DNA of 64,000 nucleotides from Streptomyces sp. VRA16 Mangrove soil (GTDB lineage: Bacteria > Actinomycetota > Actinomycetes > Streptomycetales > Streptomycetaceae), in assembly GCF_017377775.1 (NCBI RefSeq), contig NZ_JAFVLN010000002.1:496001-560000 (forward strand). Reading direction: 5' to 3'. The notes beneath the pieces were generated by a model, which did not search any database, was not told where the DNA came from, and was given only the letters and a program-made list of their open reading frames with translations. Numbering within the stretch: position 1 is the stretch's first letter; the number at the start of each line of letters is the position of its first letter. Both the position numbers and the translations under genes were made by a program. Shown piece by piece: positions 26,537-33,915 of the stretch.

Positions 26537-27172
26537 TCACACCTGCGCCGAGGCTCCCGGAGCCAGGCGCAGGTGTTCCGTTCCGCCGAGCGCGCCGATC
26601 TGGTTGTCGTAGATCGGGCGTGCGAGGTCGGTCAGGAGCGCGTCGTGGATGTCGTACGCGCGCACCGGCTTGACCTCACGTACGTAGTCGATGACTTCGG
26701 CGATCTTGTTCCAGGGCGCCATGACGGGCAGCATCAGCGTCTCGACCGGCCGGTCGGGGACGGTGAGGGCGTCGCCGGGGTGGAAGACGGTGCCGCCGTC
26801 GATCAGATAGCCGACGTTCGTGATGCGCGGGATGTCCGGGTGGATGACGGCGTGCAGTTCGCCGTGGACCTGGACGTCGAATCCGGCGGCCGTGAAGGTG
26901 TCGCCGTGCCCGACGGTGTGGACCCGGCCGGGGAACGCGGCGGAGAGCTGCTCGGCGACCGACTTCAGGGTCCAGATCTCGGCGCCGGGGTTGCCCTCCA
27001 TGCCCGCGCGCAGCCGGTCCTCGTTGAAGTGGTCCAGGTGTTCGTGCGTCACGAGGATCGCGTCGGCGCCGACGGCCGCGTCCTCCTCCGTGAACGTGCC
27101 CGGGTCGATGACGAGCGTGCGCCCGTCCTTCTCCAGGCGGACACAGGCGTGGGACTTCTTCGTGAGCTTCAT
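26537..27172 (-). CDS. Metallo-beta-lactamase-fold hydrolase (UlaG-like)
   Basis: A 211-residue MBL-fold enzyme. The zinc motif HxHxDH is THEHLDHF (His43, His45, Asp47, His48). Further ligands come from VHGELHAVIHP and HPGDALTVPD. The compact form without extra domains resembles the UlaG/L-ascorbate-6-phosphate lactonase-like group, whose substrates are mostly unknown. The ATG at 27172 (MKLTKKSHACVRLEKDGRTL) fits family starts, with AGGA about 8 nt upstream. It lies downstream of the enol-lactonase fusion gene on the same strand, but a hairpin separates them. Confidence 0.88.
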   Translation of the reverse strand: MKLTKKSHACVRLEKDGRTLVIDPGTFTEEDAAVGADAILVTHEHLDHFNEDRLRAGMEGNPGAEIWTLKSVAEQLSAAFPGRVHTVGHGDTFTAAGFDVQVHGELHAVIHPDIPRITNVGYLIDGGTVFHPGDALTVPDRPVETLMLPVMAPWNKIAEVIDYVREVKPVRAYDIHDALLTDLARPIYDNQIGALGGTEHLRLAPGASAQV

Positions 27173-27196
27173 GGGTCCCATCCTGCTCCTCCGGCA

Positions 27197-27243
27197 CCGC
27201 ACACGGGCAACCGGAGCGTGGTGCTCCCGCTGCCCGTCTGCGG
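27197..27243 (-). terminator. Hairpin after the enol-lactonase fusion gene
   Basis: CCGCA-c-ACGGGCA-a-CCGGAGC on one side pairs with GCTCC-c-G-c-TGCCCGT-c-TGCGG on the other, around a 5-nt loop. It lies between the stop of the fusion gene and the start of the MBL gene on the same strand and would separate their transcripts. Confidence 0.55.
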
Positions 27244-27254
27244 GACCGGCCGGC

Positions 27255-28547
27255 TCACTCCTGCGGCGTGGTCTCCTCGCGGATGACCTCCTGCGCCACC
27301 TTGAACGCGGCGTTCGCCGCCGGAATCCCGCAGTAGACCGCCGTCTGCAGCAGGATCTCCTTGATCTCGGCGGCGGTGAGGCCGTTGCGCAGCGCGGCGC
27401 GGGTGTGGAACGCCAGGTCGTCGAGGTGGCCGCCCGCGACGAGCGCGGTCAGGGTCACGCTGGAGCGCATCCGGCGGTCGAGGCCCGGCCGGGCCCAGAT
27501 CTCGCCCCAGGAGTAGCGCGTGAGGAACTCCTGGAAGTCCCCGGAGAACTCGTCGGCGGAGGCCAGCGCCCGGTCCACATGGGCGTCGCCGAGCACTTCG
27601 CGGCGCACCTTCAGACCGATGTCGTGCGGGTCGGGCCGGACCGCGGCGTCCGGCTGCCGGACCGCGGCCGTGATCTCGGCGACCGGGGCGACCGGCGGGG
27701 GCGGCGGCGCGAGGACCGGCTTGGCCGGGGCGGCCGGGATGGCGTGCGGCCCGGTCTCGTAGCCGGGCAGCCAGGCCGAGGTGAAGTGCCGTACGAGCAG
27801 GTCGGTGACGGCCGCCGGCTGCTCGACCGGGGCCAGGTGCGAGGCGCCGGGGACGACGGCGAGCCGGGCGTCCGGGATCCCGGCGACCAGCGTGCGGGCC
27901 TCGGCGGGCCCGGTGACCTGGTCCTCCGAGCCGACGAGCACGAGGGTGGGGACGCCGACCGCGCCCAGTTCCGAGCGGATGTCGAAGGCGGCGAGGGCCT
28001 CGCAGGAGGCGATGTAGCAACCGGGGTCGGTGGTGCGGACCATCTGCACGGCCCAGTCGGTGATGGCGGGCTGCGCGGCGGCGAACCCGGCCGTGAACCA
28101 GCGCTCCGGCGAGGTGCGGGCGATGGGGTCGAGCCCGTTGCTGCGCACGATGACGCCGCGCTGGCGGAACTCGTCGGCGGTGCCGAAGCGGGGCGAGGCG
28201 GCTATCAGCGCCAGCGACGCCACCCGCTCGGGGTGGCGCAGGGCCAGCTCGGCGCCGATCGCGCCGCCCAGCGAACAGCCCGCGTACCCGAAGCGCTGCA
28301 CCCCGGCCTCGTCGAGCGTGCCGAGCAACCGCTCCGCGAGCTCCCCGACGGACCCGGCCGGGTGCGCAGGGGCGCCCCCGTGCCCGGGCAGGTCGAAACG
28401 GAACACCCGCCAGTGCTTGACCAGCTCGGGGATCTGACGGTCCCACATGTGCCATGTGGTACCCAGTGAGGGACCCAGGATCAGGACGGGAGCGTCTTCT
28501 GGTCCGTCAAAGCGGTATTGCAGGGTGTTCATCGGCGTCTCACTCAC
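27255..28547 (-). CDS. pcaL: 3-oxoadipate enol-lactonase / 4-carboxymuconolactone decarboxylase fusion
   Basis: A 430-residue bifunctional enzyme of the protocatechuate branch of the beta-ketoadipate pathway. The N-terminal alpha/beta hydrolase (about 7-265) has Ser92 in GCSLGGAIG, GPSLGTTWHMWD near the oxyanion hole and the His in GASHLAPVEQP. A Pro-rich linker (PPPPPVAPVAE) joins it to a carboxymuconolactone decarboxylase domain (about 310-425; WARPGLDRRMRSSVTLTALV and the C-terminal AVYCGIPAANAAF with its cysteine). The GTG at 28547 is chosen because GAGAGG lies 9 nt upstream. No pcaG, pcaH, pcaB or pcaIJ lies nearby, so it is an orphan here. Confidence 0.92.
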   Translation of the reverse strand: MSETPMNTLQYRFDGPEDAPVLILGPSLGTTWHMWDRQIPELVKHWRVFRFDLPGHGGAPAHPAGSVGELAERLLGTLDEAGVQRFGYAGCSLGGAIGAELALRHPERVASLALIAASPRFGTADEFRQRGVIVRSNGLDPIARTSPERWFTAGFAAAQPAITDWAVQMVRTTDPGCYIASCEALAAFDIRSELGAVGVPTLVLVGSEDQVTGPAEARTLVAGIPDARLAVVPGASHLAPVEQPAAVTDLLVRHFTSAWLPGYETGPHAIPAAPAKPVLAPPPPPVAPVAEITAAVRQPDAAVRPDPHDIGLKVRREVLGDAHVDRALASADEFSGDFQEFLTRYSWGEIWARPGLDRRMRSSVTLTALVAGGHLDDLAFHTRAALRNGLTAAEIKEILLQTAVYCGIPAANAAFKVAQEVIREETTPQE

Positions 28548-28692
28548 CTGCCCGACCCTCTCATCAGTCACCAGAAGTCACTGCGCCGGGGTGGACCTAG
28601 CTCCGGTTCCGGCGTCACCGCGCCGGCCCACTGGAGTCCCTAGGAAGCACGCCCCCCGGGCCGGGAGCAGTCCGCCGCTGGGCGAGTATGAC
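28548..28692. other. Intergenic, upstream of the fusion gene
   Basis: Region between the enol-lactonase fusion start and the decayed stretch. It must hold the fusion-gene promoter, but I see no clear -35/-10 pair. No ORF here is supported. Confidence 0.4.
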
Positions 28693-29367
28693 TCAGCAGG
28701 TCGCTCGCCTGACAGTCCCCACACCCGACGACCACCCCTCCCCCACAACTGCGTACGAGCCATCCCAACTGGCGGCTGCTCCGCTCAAGTCCTCCACATC
28801 CGGCGCGATGTGCCACCGCCGTTCCTCTTCGCGCTGGACGGAGGCTTCTTGATGCGATCGGACGGAAAACTCACACTCCTTGAAGAGGGCTGCGTCTTCG
28901 TGGTACGACAGGTTGCTCGATGCGGCGGCCGTCCCCGACCTCGGCGAGGCGGACGACGGAGGGTGGAACGCCGACCAGATATTGGCCCATCTCCTCAGTG
29001 TCGGCACGCCTGAAAGGCGGCGCGTGAGTCGAACACTGGGCGCCCAGTCCCCCGTCTCCCTTCGAGGACCGACTGCCGCATGCGGTGGCCGATGCGTCTC
29101 CCGACCGTCGTATGCCGAGTAGAAGGGGCAGACCGGCAGCACCGCGGACCCGGCGGTCCGTGCCTCGTCCAGGGAGAAACGGACCAGTGATCCGCCGATG
29201 CCCTGCCCTTCGTGCCCCTTGTGCACCTCCGTGTGCACGAAGGCGATGAGTTCCTTGGTGCGGATGTACTGGGCGAATCCGGCCAACCGGCCGTCGACGA
29301 ACGCCTCGTACCGGTTCGCCTCCGTGTTGTCGATGATGCGCGCGGTGGGCGACCGCGATGCCGTCAT
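28693..29367 (-). pseudogene. Truncated GNAT acetyltransferase, fused to junk
   Basis: Only residues 1-86 (about 29110-29367) look like a real family: a small GCN5-type acetyltransferase with EAFVDGRLAGFAQYI, FVHTEVHKGHEGQGIGGSL (acetyl-CoA loop) and VLPVCPFYSAY. After that, where family members continue for only 10-15 residues (usually a HPEY-type end), this frame runs 138 further residues of low-complexity, Arg-rich sequence into DNA that encodes part of another gene on the opposite strand. A good GGAGG site remains 6 nt before the ATG. I read this as a gene cut by deletion or recombination near 29110. Confidence 0.6.
28876..29013 (+). pseudogene. Remnant of a small helical (DinB-like) protein gene
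   Basis: The plus strand encodes SSWYDRLLDAAAVPDLGEA, DDGGWNADQILAHLLSVG, which matches the N-terminal pattern (GxWNADQILAH) of a small actinobacterial family of unknown function. After about 45 residues the similarity stops and the frame runs antisense into the truncated acetyltransferase. This is consistent with one deletion event joining two broken genes tail to tail. Confidence 0.4.
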
Positions 29368-29434
29368 GCCGGTCCTCCGGGTGGGTCGTCGGGTACGCGG
29401 ACACGTGCCGCGGCCTTCTGAACAGCGGCGGTGG

Positions 29435-30337
29435 TCAGTCGAGGGTGAGGACGATGCGGTCGCGCACCTCGCCGCTCTCCAGCAGGCGGTGGGCCTCGGC
29501 AGCGTCCCGCATGGGCAGGGGCCTGCGGGGCTTCATCGTCAGCCGCCCCTCGGCCAGCAGGGCCATGCCCTCGTCCAGGGAGCCGGGGGCGCGGTCGGCC
29601 GAGGGCCCGGAGAGCGTCACACCGAACTCCCCCGCCGTGGGGTCGGACAGGGTGATGACCCGCTCGGGTCCCCCGGCGAGCGCGACGGCGTCACCGAGCG
29701 CTCCCTTGCCCGCCGCGTCGAGGACGGCGTCGACGGGCCCCAGGGCCTCGACCCGCTCGACGAGACCGGGCCCGTACCTCACCGGAGTGGCACCGAGTCC
29801 GGCGGCGAGGCCGTCGTCGCGCGCTCCCACCGCGCTGACGACCCGCACGCCGCGGGCCACCGCCAGCTGCGTCGCGATGACCCCGACCGACCCGCCGCCG
29901 CCGAGCACCAGCAGTGTCTCTGCGCGCTTGACCCGCAGCTGCCGCAGGACCCCGGCCGCGGCCTCCACGGAGCTGGGCAGCGCGGCGGCGTCCACCCAGG
30001 ACACCGCGTCCGGCTTGTGCGTCCAGATCGACGCCACCACGTACTCGGCGTATCCGCCGCGGTCGAAGAGGACGGCCGCCACCGCGTCGCCGACCCGCGT
30101 TCCCGACACACCGGGCCCGACCGCGTCGACGAGACCGGCCACCTCGTACCCCAGGACCGGGTCCGGCGGCAGGGGGAACCTCAGGTGGCCGGCGCGGATC
30201 GCCAGGTCGGTCGGCCCGACCCCCGCGGCTCGCACCTTGATCCGAATCTCTCCGTCCCCGGGTTCCGGCAGCGCGACCTCCGTCCACTTCAGCACATCGG
30301 GCGTGCCATATCCGGTCATGACCACGGCGTTCGGCAT
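29435..30337 (-). CDS. Zinc-independent quinone oxidoreductase / MDR-family dehydrogenase
   Basis: A 300-residue medium-chain reductase/dehydrogenase of the quinone oxidoreductase type. The GroES-like half includes VRAAGVGPTDLAIRAGHL and GYEVAGLVDAVGPGV. The Rossmann half has LLVLGGGGSVGVIATQLA for NADPH. The catalytic and structural zinc cysteines are missing, as expected for quinone reductases. It would reduce quinones or activated alkenes using NADPH. GGAG lies 5 nt before the ATG at 30337. A copy of the TGAC-NN-GTCA operator lies 38-50 bp upstream, between apparent -35 and -10 (TATCAT) elements, placing it in the proposed MarR regulon. Confidence 0.9.
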   Translation of the reverse strand: MPNAVVMTGYGTPDVLKWTEVALPEPGDGEIRIKVRAAGVGPTDLAIRAGHLRFPLPPDPVLGYEVAGLVDAVGPGVSGTRVGDAVAAVLFDRGGYAEYVVASIWTHKPDAVSWVDAAALPSSVEAAAGVLRQLRVKRAETLLVLGGGGSVGVIATQLAVARGVRVVSAVGARDDGLAAGLGATPVRYGPGLVERVEALGPVDAVLDAAGKGALGDAVALAGGPERVITLSDPTAGEFGVTLSGPSADRAPGSLDEGMALLAEGRLTMKPRRPLPMRDAAEAHRLLESGEVRDRIVLTLD

Positions 30338-30374
30338 GGTGACTCCAGTTCTCTCGGACGCATTCCCGATGATA

Positions 30375-30387
30375 GTTGACACGTCAT
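30375..30387 (-). promoter_or_regulatory. Operator copy 1 (TGAC-NN-GTCA)
   Basis: GTTGACACGTCAT on the plus strand, core TGACACGTCA, flanked by ATA on the left and ATATAT on the right. It lies just upstream of TATCAT, a -10-like box for the quinone oxidoreductase gene on the minus strand. It is one of seven related sites in this region. Confidence 0.65.
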
Positions 30388-30521
30388 ATATTTTGCGACC
30401 CGGCGCCCTCCCAAGCGACCCGCAAGTCGTTCGACGGATGCCTGAGGAGTCCGCGGGCCCGCACCATGGCGAGCGAGAACGTGGCCATGCGGGCCATTCC
30501 ACGGAAGGGGAGAGCATCCCG

Positions 30522-30980
30522 ATGAACGACCAGACACCGGAAGGCGGCCGCGGAAACGGCGCCGACGTCCGCCGGTCCGTGCTGCACACCTCGCTGCGCC
30601 GCTTGTTCACGCGGCTGACACCCCCGACGGTGCCGTGCGTCCTGCGGTACAGCACGGACGATCCGTTCGCCGTGGCCCTCGACGTGGCACCGGCCTCCGC
30701 GGCGAGGGTGACCTGGACGGTGGCCAGGGACCTTTTGGCCCAGGGCATGACGCGACCGAGCGGGGAGGGTGACTTCCGGGTGTGGCCCTCCGGCGCGCAC
30801 CAGGACGCCGACCGGCGTCTCTACTTCAGCCTCGACCGGCCCGCCGGCCATGCGACCTTCGAGACGGATCTGCTCCCGGTACGGCGCTGGCTCGATGCCA
30901 CGTACGAGTTGGTGCCCGCGGGCAGCGAGGGCGACCTGATGGACTGGCGGGCCCTGGAGGAGAGCCTGCTCGGGAACTGA
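30522..30980 (+). CDS. SsgA-family sporulation/cell-division regulator-like protein
   Basis: A 152-residue member of the SsgA-like (SALP) family, which in streptomycetes controls septum placement and spore-wall events. Family hallmarks are CVLRYSTDDPFAVALDV, VTWTVARDLLAQGMTRPSGEGD and the C-terminal ATYELVPAGSEGDLMDW. It has an extra N-terminal stretch of about 30 residues rich in Gly and Arg. GGGGAGAG lies about 7 nt before the ATG. It is divergent from the quinone oxidoreductase gene and shares the control region holding operator copy 1. Its presence in a detoxification cluster is unusual. A shortened relative lies at 45270-45524. Confidence 0.88.
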   Translation: MNDQTPEGGRGNGADVRRSVLHTSLRRLFTRLTPPTVPCVLRYSTDDPFAVALDVAPASAARVTWTVARDLLAQGMTRPSGEGDFRVWPSGAHQDADRRLYFSLDRPAGHATFETDLLPVRRWLDATYELVPAGSEGDLMDWRALEESLLGN

Positions 30981-31025
30981 CCCGGAGGTCGCCGCCGGGC
31001 CGACCGCCGTACGACGCTCCTCACT

Positions 31026-31073
31026 CATACGTGTGCGGGCGCCCCGACCCATATGTGTGCGGGCGTCCAGCCC
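31026..31073. repeat. 24-bp tandem direct repeat
   Basis: CATACGTGTGCGGGCG and CATATGTGTGCGGGCG begin two adjacent 24-bp units (31026-31049 and 31050-31073) in the gap between the convergent ssgA-like and epoxide hydrolase genes. Similar CACATATGTG-type sequence occurs before marR at 41058-41067. Function unknown; it may be a protein binding site. Confidence 0.55.
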
Positions 31074-31112
31074 CGGCGCACCCGAGAGGTGTCGCCAGAA
31101 CGGGACCGTGTC

Positions 31113-32447
31113 TCACCGCACGAGCCGGGCGTAGGACCGCAGTTCCTTCGTGAAGATTCCGGGCTGTTCGAACGCGGCGAAGTGACCCCCGGCGGCGATG
31201 TCGTCGTTGAAATAGACGAGGTTCTTGTACGCCTTCTCCGCCCACACCCTCGGGGTGCGCACCAGCTCCGCCGGGAAGACACTGACGCCGACCGGCAGGT
31301 CCAGCACCGTCAGCTCGTGGGTGTCCTGGTAGAACTCCCAGTACAGACGGGCGGACGAGGCGCCCGTGTTGGTGAGCCAGTACAGGGTGATGTCGTCGAG
31401 CATCCGCTCGTGACCCAGCACCTGCTCGGGGCGGTGGTCGCTGTCCGTCCAGTCGGTGAACTTCTCGTAGATCCAGGCGGCCTGCCCGGTGGGCGAATCG
31501 GCGAGACCGTACCCGACGGTCTGCGGGCGCGTGCCCTGTTCCTGGAAGTAGCCGGAACCCTGCGCGCCGAAGACCTGCTGCTGGGCGATGGCCGCCTGTT
31601 CCTCCGGCGTGCTGTCGCCCAGCGGGGTGTTGGTCAGCATGAACTCCGGCAGGTTCAGGTGCACGCCGAGCAGTCCGGACGGCCGCAGCCTGGCCATCTG
31701 GGTGGTGACGGAGCCGCCCCAGTCCCCGCCCTGGGCGATGTAGCGGCGGTACCCCAGCCGCCGCATCAGTTCGACCCAGGCCCCGGCGATGCGCGCGGTG
31801 TCCCAGCCGGTCCGGCCCGGCCGGTCGGAGAAGCCGTGACCGGGCATGGACGGGATGACGACATGGAACGCGTCACGGGCGCTGCCGCCGTACCGGGTCG
31901 GGTCGGTGAGCGGGCCGATGACGTCCAGGAACTCGACGAAGGAGCCGGGCCAGCCGTGGTTGAGGATCACCGGCAGCGCATCGGCGTGCGGGGAACGGAT
32001 GTGCAGGAAGTGGATGCCCAGACCGTCGATCTCGGTGCGGTACTGACCCAGCCTGTTCAGCCGGGCCTCCAGCTCGCGCCAGTCGTATCGGGTCCGCCAG
32101 TACGCGACGAGGCCGCGCAGCCGGTCGATCCGCACGCCCTGCGAGACGTCGTCGACCGTCTCAGCCTCGGGCAGCCGCGCCGAGGCCAGCCGGCGCCGCA
32201 GATCGTTCAGCGCGCTCTGCGGCACGTGGAGGTCGAACCGCTGGATGTCCTTGCCCGCCGGCGGCAGCGTCAGACCGGCGACCGTGGCGGCCTGCGCCTG
32301 TGGAGCGCCGGCCCCCAGGCCGGCCGACAGGGCGGACGCCGCGCCCGCGAACGCGGCCGTACGCAGGAAGCCACGGCGACTGCCCGCCTGCGACACCTGC
32401 TCGGCGGTGGCCCCGGGGGATGCGGCGGGGTGTGATCCTCTGAACAC
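31113..32447 (-). CDS. Tat-exported epoxide hydrolase (copy A)
   Basis: A 444-residue alpha/beta-hydrolase epoxide hydrolase with the EHN N-terminal domain (FDLHVPQSALNDLRRRL). The nucleophile Asp lies in AQGGDWGGSV, the oxyanion motif is HGWPGSF, and the catalytic His is in GGHFAAFEQP. A twin-arginine signal (SRRGFLRTAAFAGAASAL, ending AQA) predicts export of the folded enzyme. The GTG at 32447 is chosen because GGAG lies 5 nt upstream; an ATG at 32465 has no such site. Its promoter (TTGACA-18-TAGGAT) contains operator copy 2. It would convert external epoxides to diols. The EHN family includes the juvenile-hormone and limonene-related group. Confidence 0.92.
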   Translation of the reverse strand: MFRGSHPAASPGATAEQVSQAGSRRGFLRTAAFAGAASALSAGLGAGAPQAQAATVAGLTLPPAGKDIQRFDLHVPQSALNDLRRRLASARLPEAETVDDVSQGVRIDRLRGLVAYWRTRYDWRELEARLNRLGQYRTEIDGLGIHFLHIRSPHADALPVILNHGWPGSFVEFLDVIGPLTDPTRYGGSARDAFHVVIPSMPGHGFSDRPGRTGWDTARIAGAWVELMRRLGYRRYIAQGGDWGGSVTTQMARLRPSGLLGVHLNLPEFMLTNTPLGDSTPEEQAAIAQQQVFGAQGSGYFQEQGTRPQTVGYGLADSPTGQAAWIYEKFTDWTDSDHRPEQVLGHERMLDDITLYWLTNTGASSARLYWEFYQDTHELTVLDLPVGVSVFPAELVRTPRVWAEKAYKNLVYFNDDIAAGGHFAAFEQPGIFTKELRSYARLVR

Positions 32448-32562
32448 GGTCTCTCCGTACGTCATGAAGGGGATGGGGAAGGGGACTGCGATCCCGCGTC
32501 GCGGCGGCTCGCTCTCATCGAAGGCACCCGCCCCAAAGGAGGATCACCGTGTCCACGCCGCG

Positions 32563-32593
32563 ATCCTAAGAACCCTTTAGATGACATGTCAAC
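32563..32593 (-). promoter_or_regulatory. Promoter and operator copy 2, epoxide hydrolase A
   Basis: On the minus strand TTGACA (32592-32587) and TAGGAT (32568-32563) are 18 bp apart. The operator GTTGACATGTCAT (32593-32581), with perfect core TGACATGTCA, contains the -35 box. A repressor there would block the promoter directly. Confidence 0.7.
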
Positions 32594-32615
32594 CATCTCC
32601 GACGGGCGGTTAATT

Positions 32616-32646
32616 GTTGACGTGTCACTTAAATTGCTTCTAGGGT
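32616..32646 (+). promoter_or_regulatory. Promoter and operator copy 3, esterase/epoxide hydrolase B
   Basis: TTGACG (32617-32622) and TAGGGT (32641-32646) are 18 bp apart. The operator GTTGACGTGTCAC (32616-32628) embeds the -35 box. It is divergent from operator copy 2, with 22 bp between the two sites, so both genes could be controlled together. Confidence 0.7.
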
Positions 32647-32739
32647 GACGCTGCCAGGACGCCCCCGGCCGGGTCCTCGACAGCCCGATCCCCTGCCGCA
32701 CCCGTCCTAATCCACGCCATGACCGACAAGGAGCCCTCC

Positions 32740-33708
32740 ATGGCCGGCAATCCCCGCAACATCGCTCTCGAGCCCGCCGCGCAGGCTTTCGTGGACGCCA
32801 CCTCCGAGCCGCCGTTCCTCTACCAACTCCCGCCGGAGGAAGGCCGCAAGGCGGTCGACCAGGTGCAGGACGAGGAGATCTTCAAGCCCGAGATCGACGA
32901 GGAGTGGACCGAGGTCCCGGGCGGCCCGACCGGCAGCGTGAAGATACGCATCGTGCGTCCGGCCGGCACGTCCGGCACCACGCTGCCCGTCATCGTCTAC
33001 ACCCACGGCGCGGGCTGGGTCTTCGGTGACGCGCACACCCACGACCGGCTCGTGCGCGACCTGGCCGTCGGTGTCGGCGCCGCCGTGGTCTTCCCCGAGT
33101 ACGACCGCTCCCCGGAGGCCGGCTTCCCCGTCGCCCTGGAGCAGAGCTACGCCGCCGCGCGGTGGGTGGCCGAAAGCGGCGCCGAGCACCATCTCGACGC
33201 CACCCGCGTCGCCGTCGCGGGCGACTCCGTCGGCGGCAACATGGCCACCGCCCTGACCATGCTCGCCAAGGAACGCGGCGACGTCCGCTTCGTCAAGCAG
33301 GTCCTCTTCTACCCGGTCACCGACGCCGCCTTCGACACCGACTCGTACCACGAGTTCGCCGAGGGCTACTTCCTCGCCCGCGACGGCATGAAGTGGTTCT
33401 GGGACCAGTACACGACCAGCGAGGAAGAGCGCGCCCGGCCCATCGTCTCCCCGCTGCGCGCGAGCCTCGACGAGCTGGCCGGACTTCCTCCGGCCCTCAT
33501 CATCACCGCCGAGGCCGACGTCCTGCGCGACGAGGGCGAGGCGTACGCCGCCAAGCTGCGCCGGGCCGGCGTCCCCGCCACCAACGCCCGATTCGGCGGC
33601 ATCGTCCACGACTTCGTCATGGTCAACGCCCTGCACCGGACCGAAGCCGCCAAGCACGCCGTCCTTCTCGCCGTCGCCAGTCTGAAGGACGCCCTCACCG
33701 CCGGCTGA
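32740..33708 (+). CDS. HSL-type alpha/beta hydrolase (esterase)
   Basis: A 322-residue esterase of the hormone-sensitive lipase group. The oxyanion motif is THGAGWVFGD (HGAG rather than HGGG). The nucleophile is Ser in AVAGDSVGGNMA, the acid Asp lies in TAEADVLRDEG, and the catalytic His is in GGIVHDFVMVN. No signal peptide is present, so it acts inside the cell. The ATG at 32740 is chosen because AAGGAG lies 6 nt upstream; an in-frame ATG at 32719 is less well placed. It is under operator copy 3 and 207 bp upstream of epoxide hydrolase B on the same strand. Confidence 0.9.
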   Translation: MAGNPRNIALEPAAQAFVDATSEPPFLYQLPPEEGRKAVDQVQDEEIFKPEIDEEWTEVPGGPTGSVKIRIVRPAGTSGTTLPVIVYTHGAGWVFGDAHTHDRLVRDLAVGVGAAVVFPEYDRSPEAGFPVALEQSYAAARWVAESGAEHHLDATRVAVAGDSVGGNMATALTMLAKERGDVRFVKQVLFYPVTDAAFDTDSYHEFAEGYFLARDGMKWFWDQYTTSEEERARPIVSPLRASLDELAGLPPALIITAEADVLRDEGEAYAAKLRRAGVPATNARFGGIVHDFVMVNALHRTEAAKHAVLLAVASLKDALTAG

Positions 33709-33915
33709 CCCTCCTCCCGGCGGCCCCACCCCCGCCACCGCCGTACACCTGGCGGCGTTCCGGCCCACCCGTGGGCCTGAACGCCCCGCATCACGCGGCG
33801 TGCACCACGCCGACCGCCTCGTGCGCACCACGCATCGTCCACGCGCACGAGAAGCCCATGCGCACCACTCACCCGCCCCACCGGGTCGCGCGCCCACAGG
33901 AGTTGGAGAGACTTC
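33709..33915 (+). other. Intergenic between esterase and epoxide hydrolase B
   Basis: No supported gene. Several CACCACGC- and GCGTGCACC-type short repeats allow weak hairpins (about 33785-33850). No TGAC-NN-GTCA site is seen, so epoxide hydrolase B probably reads through from the esterase promoter. Confidence 0.4.
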
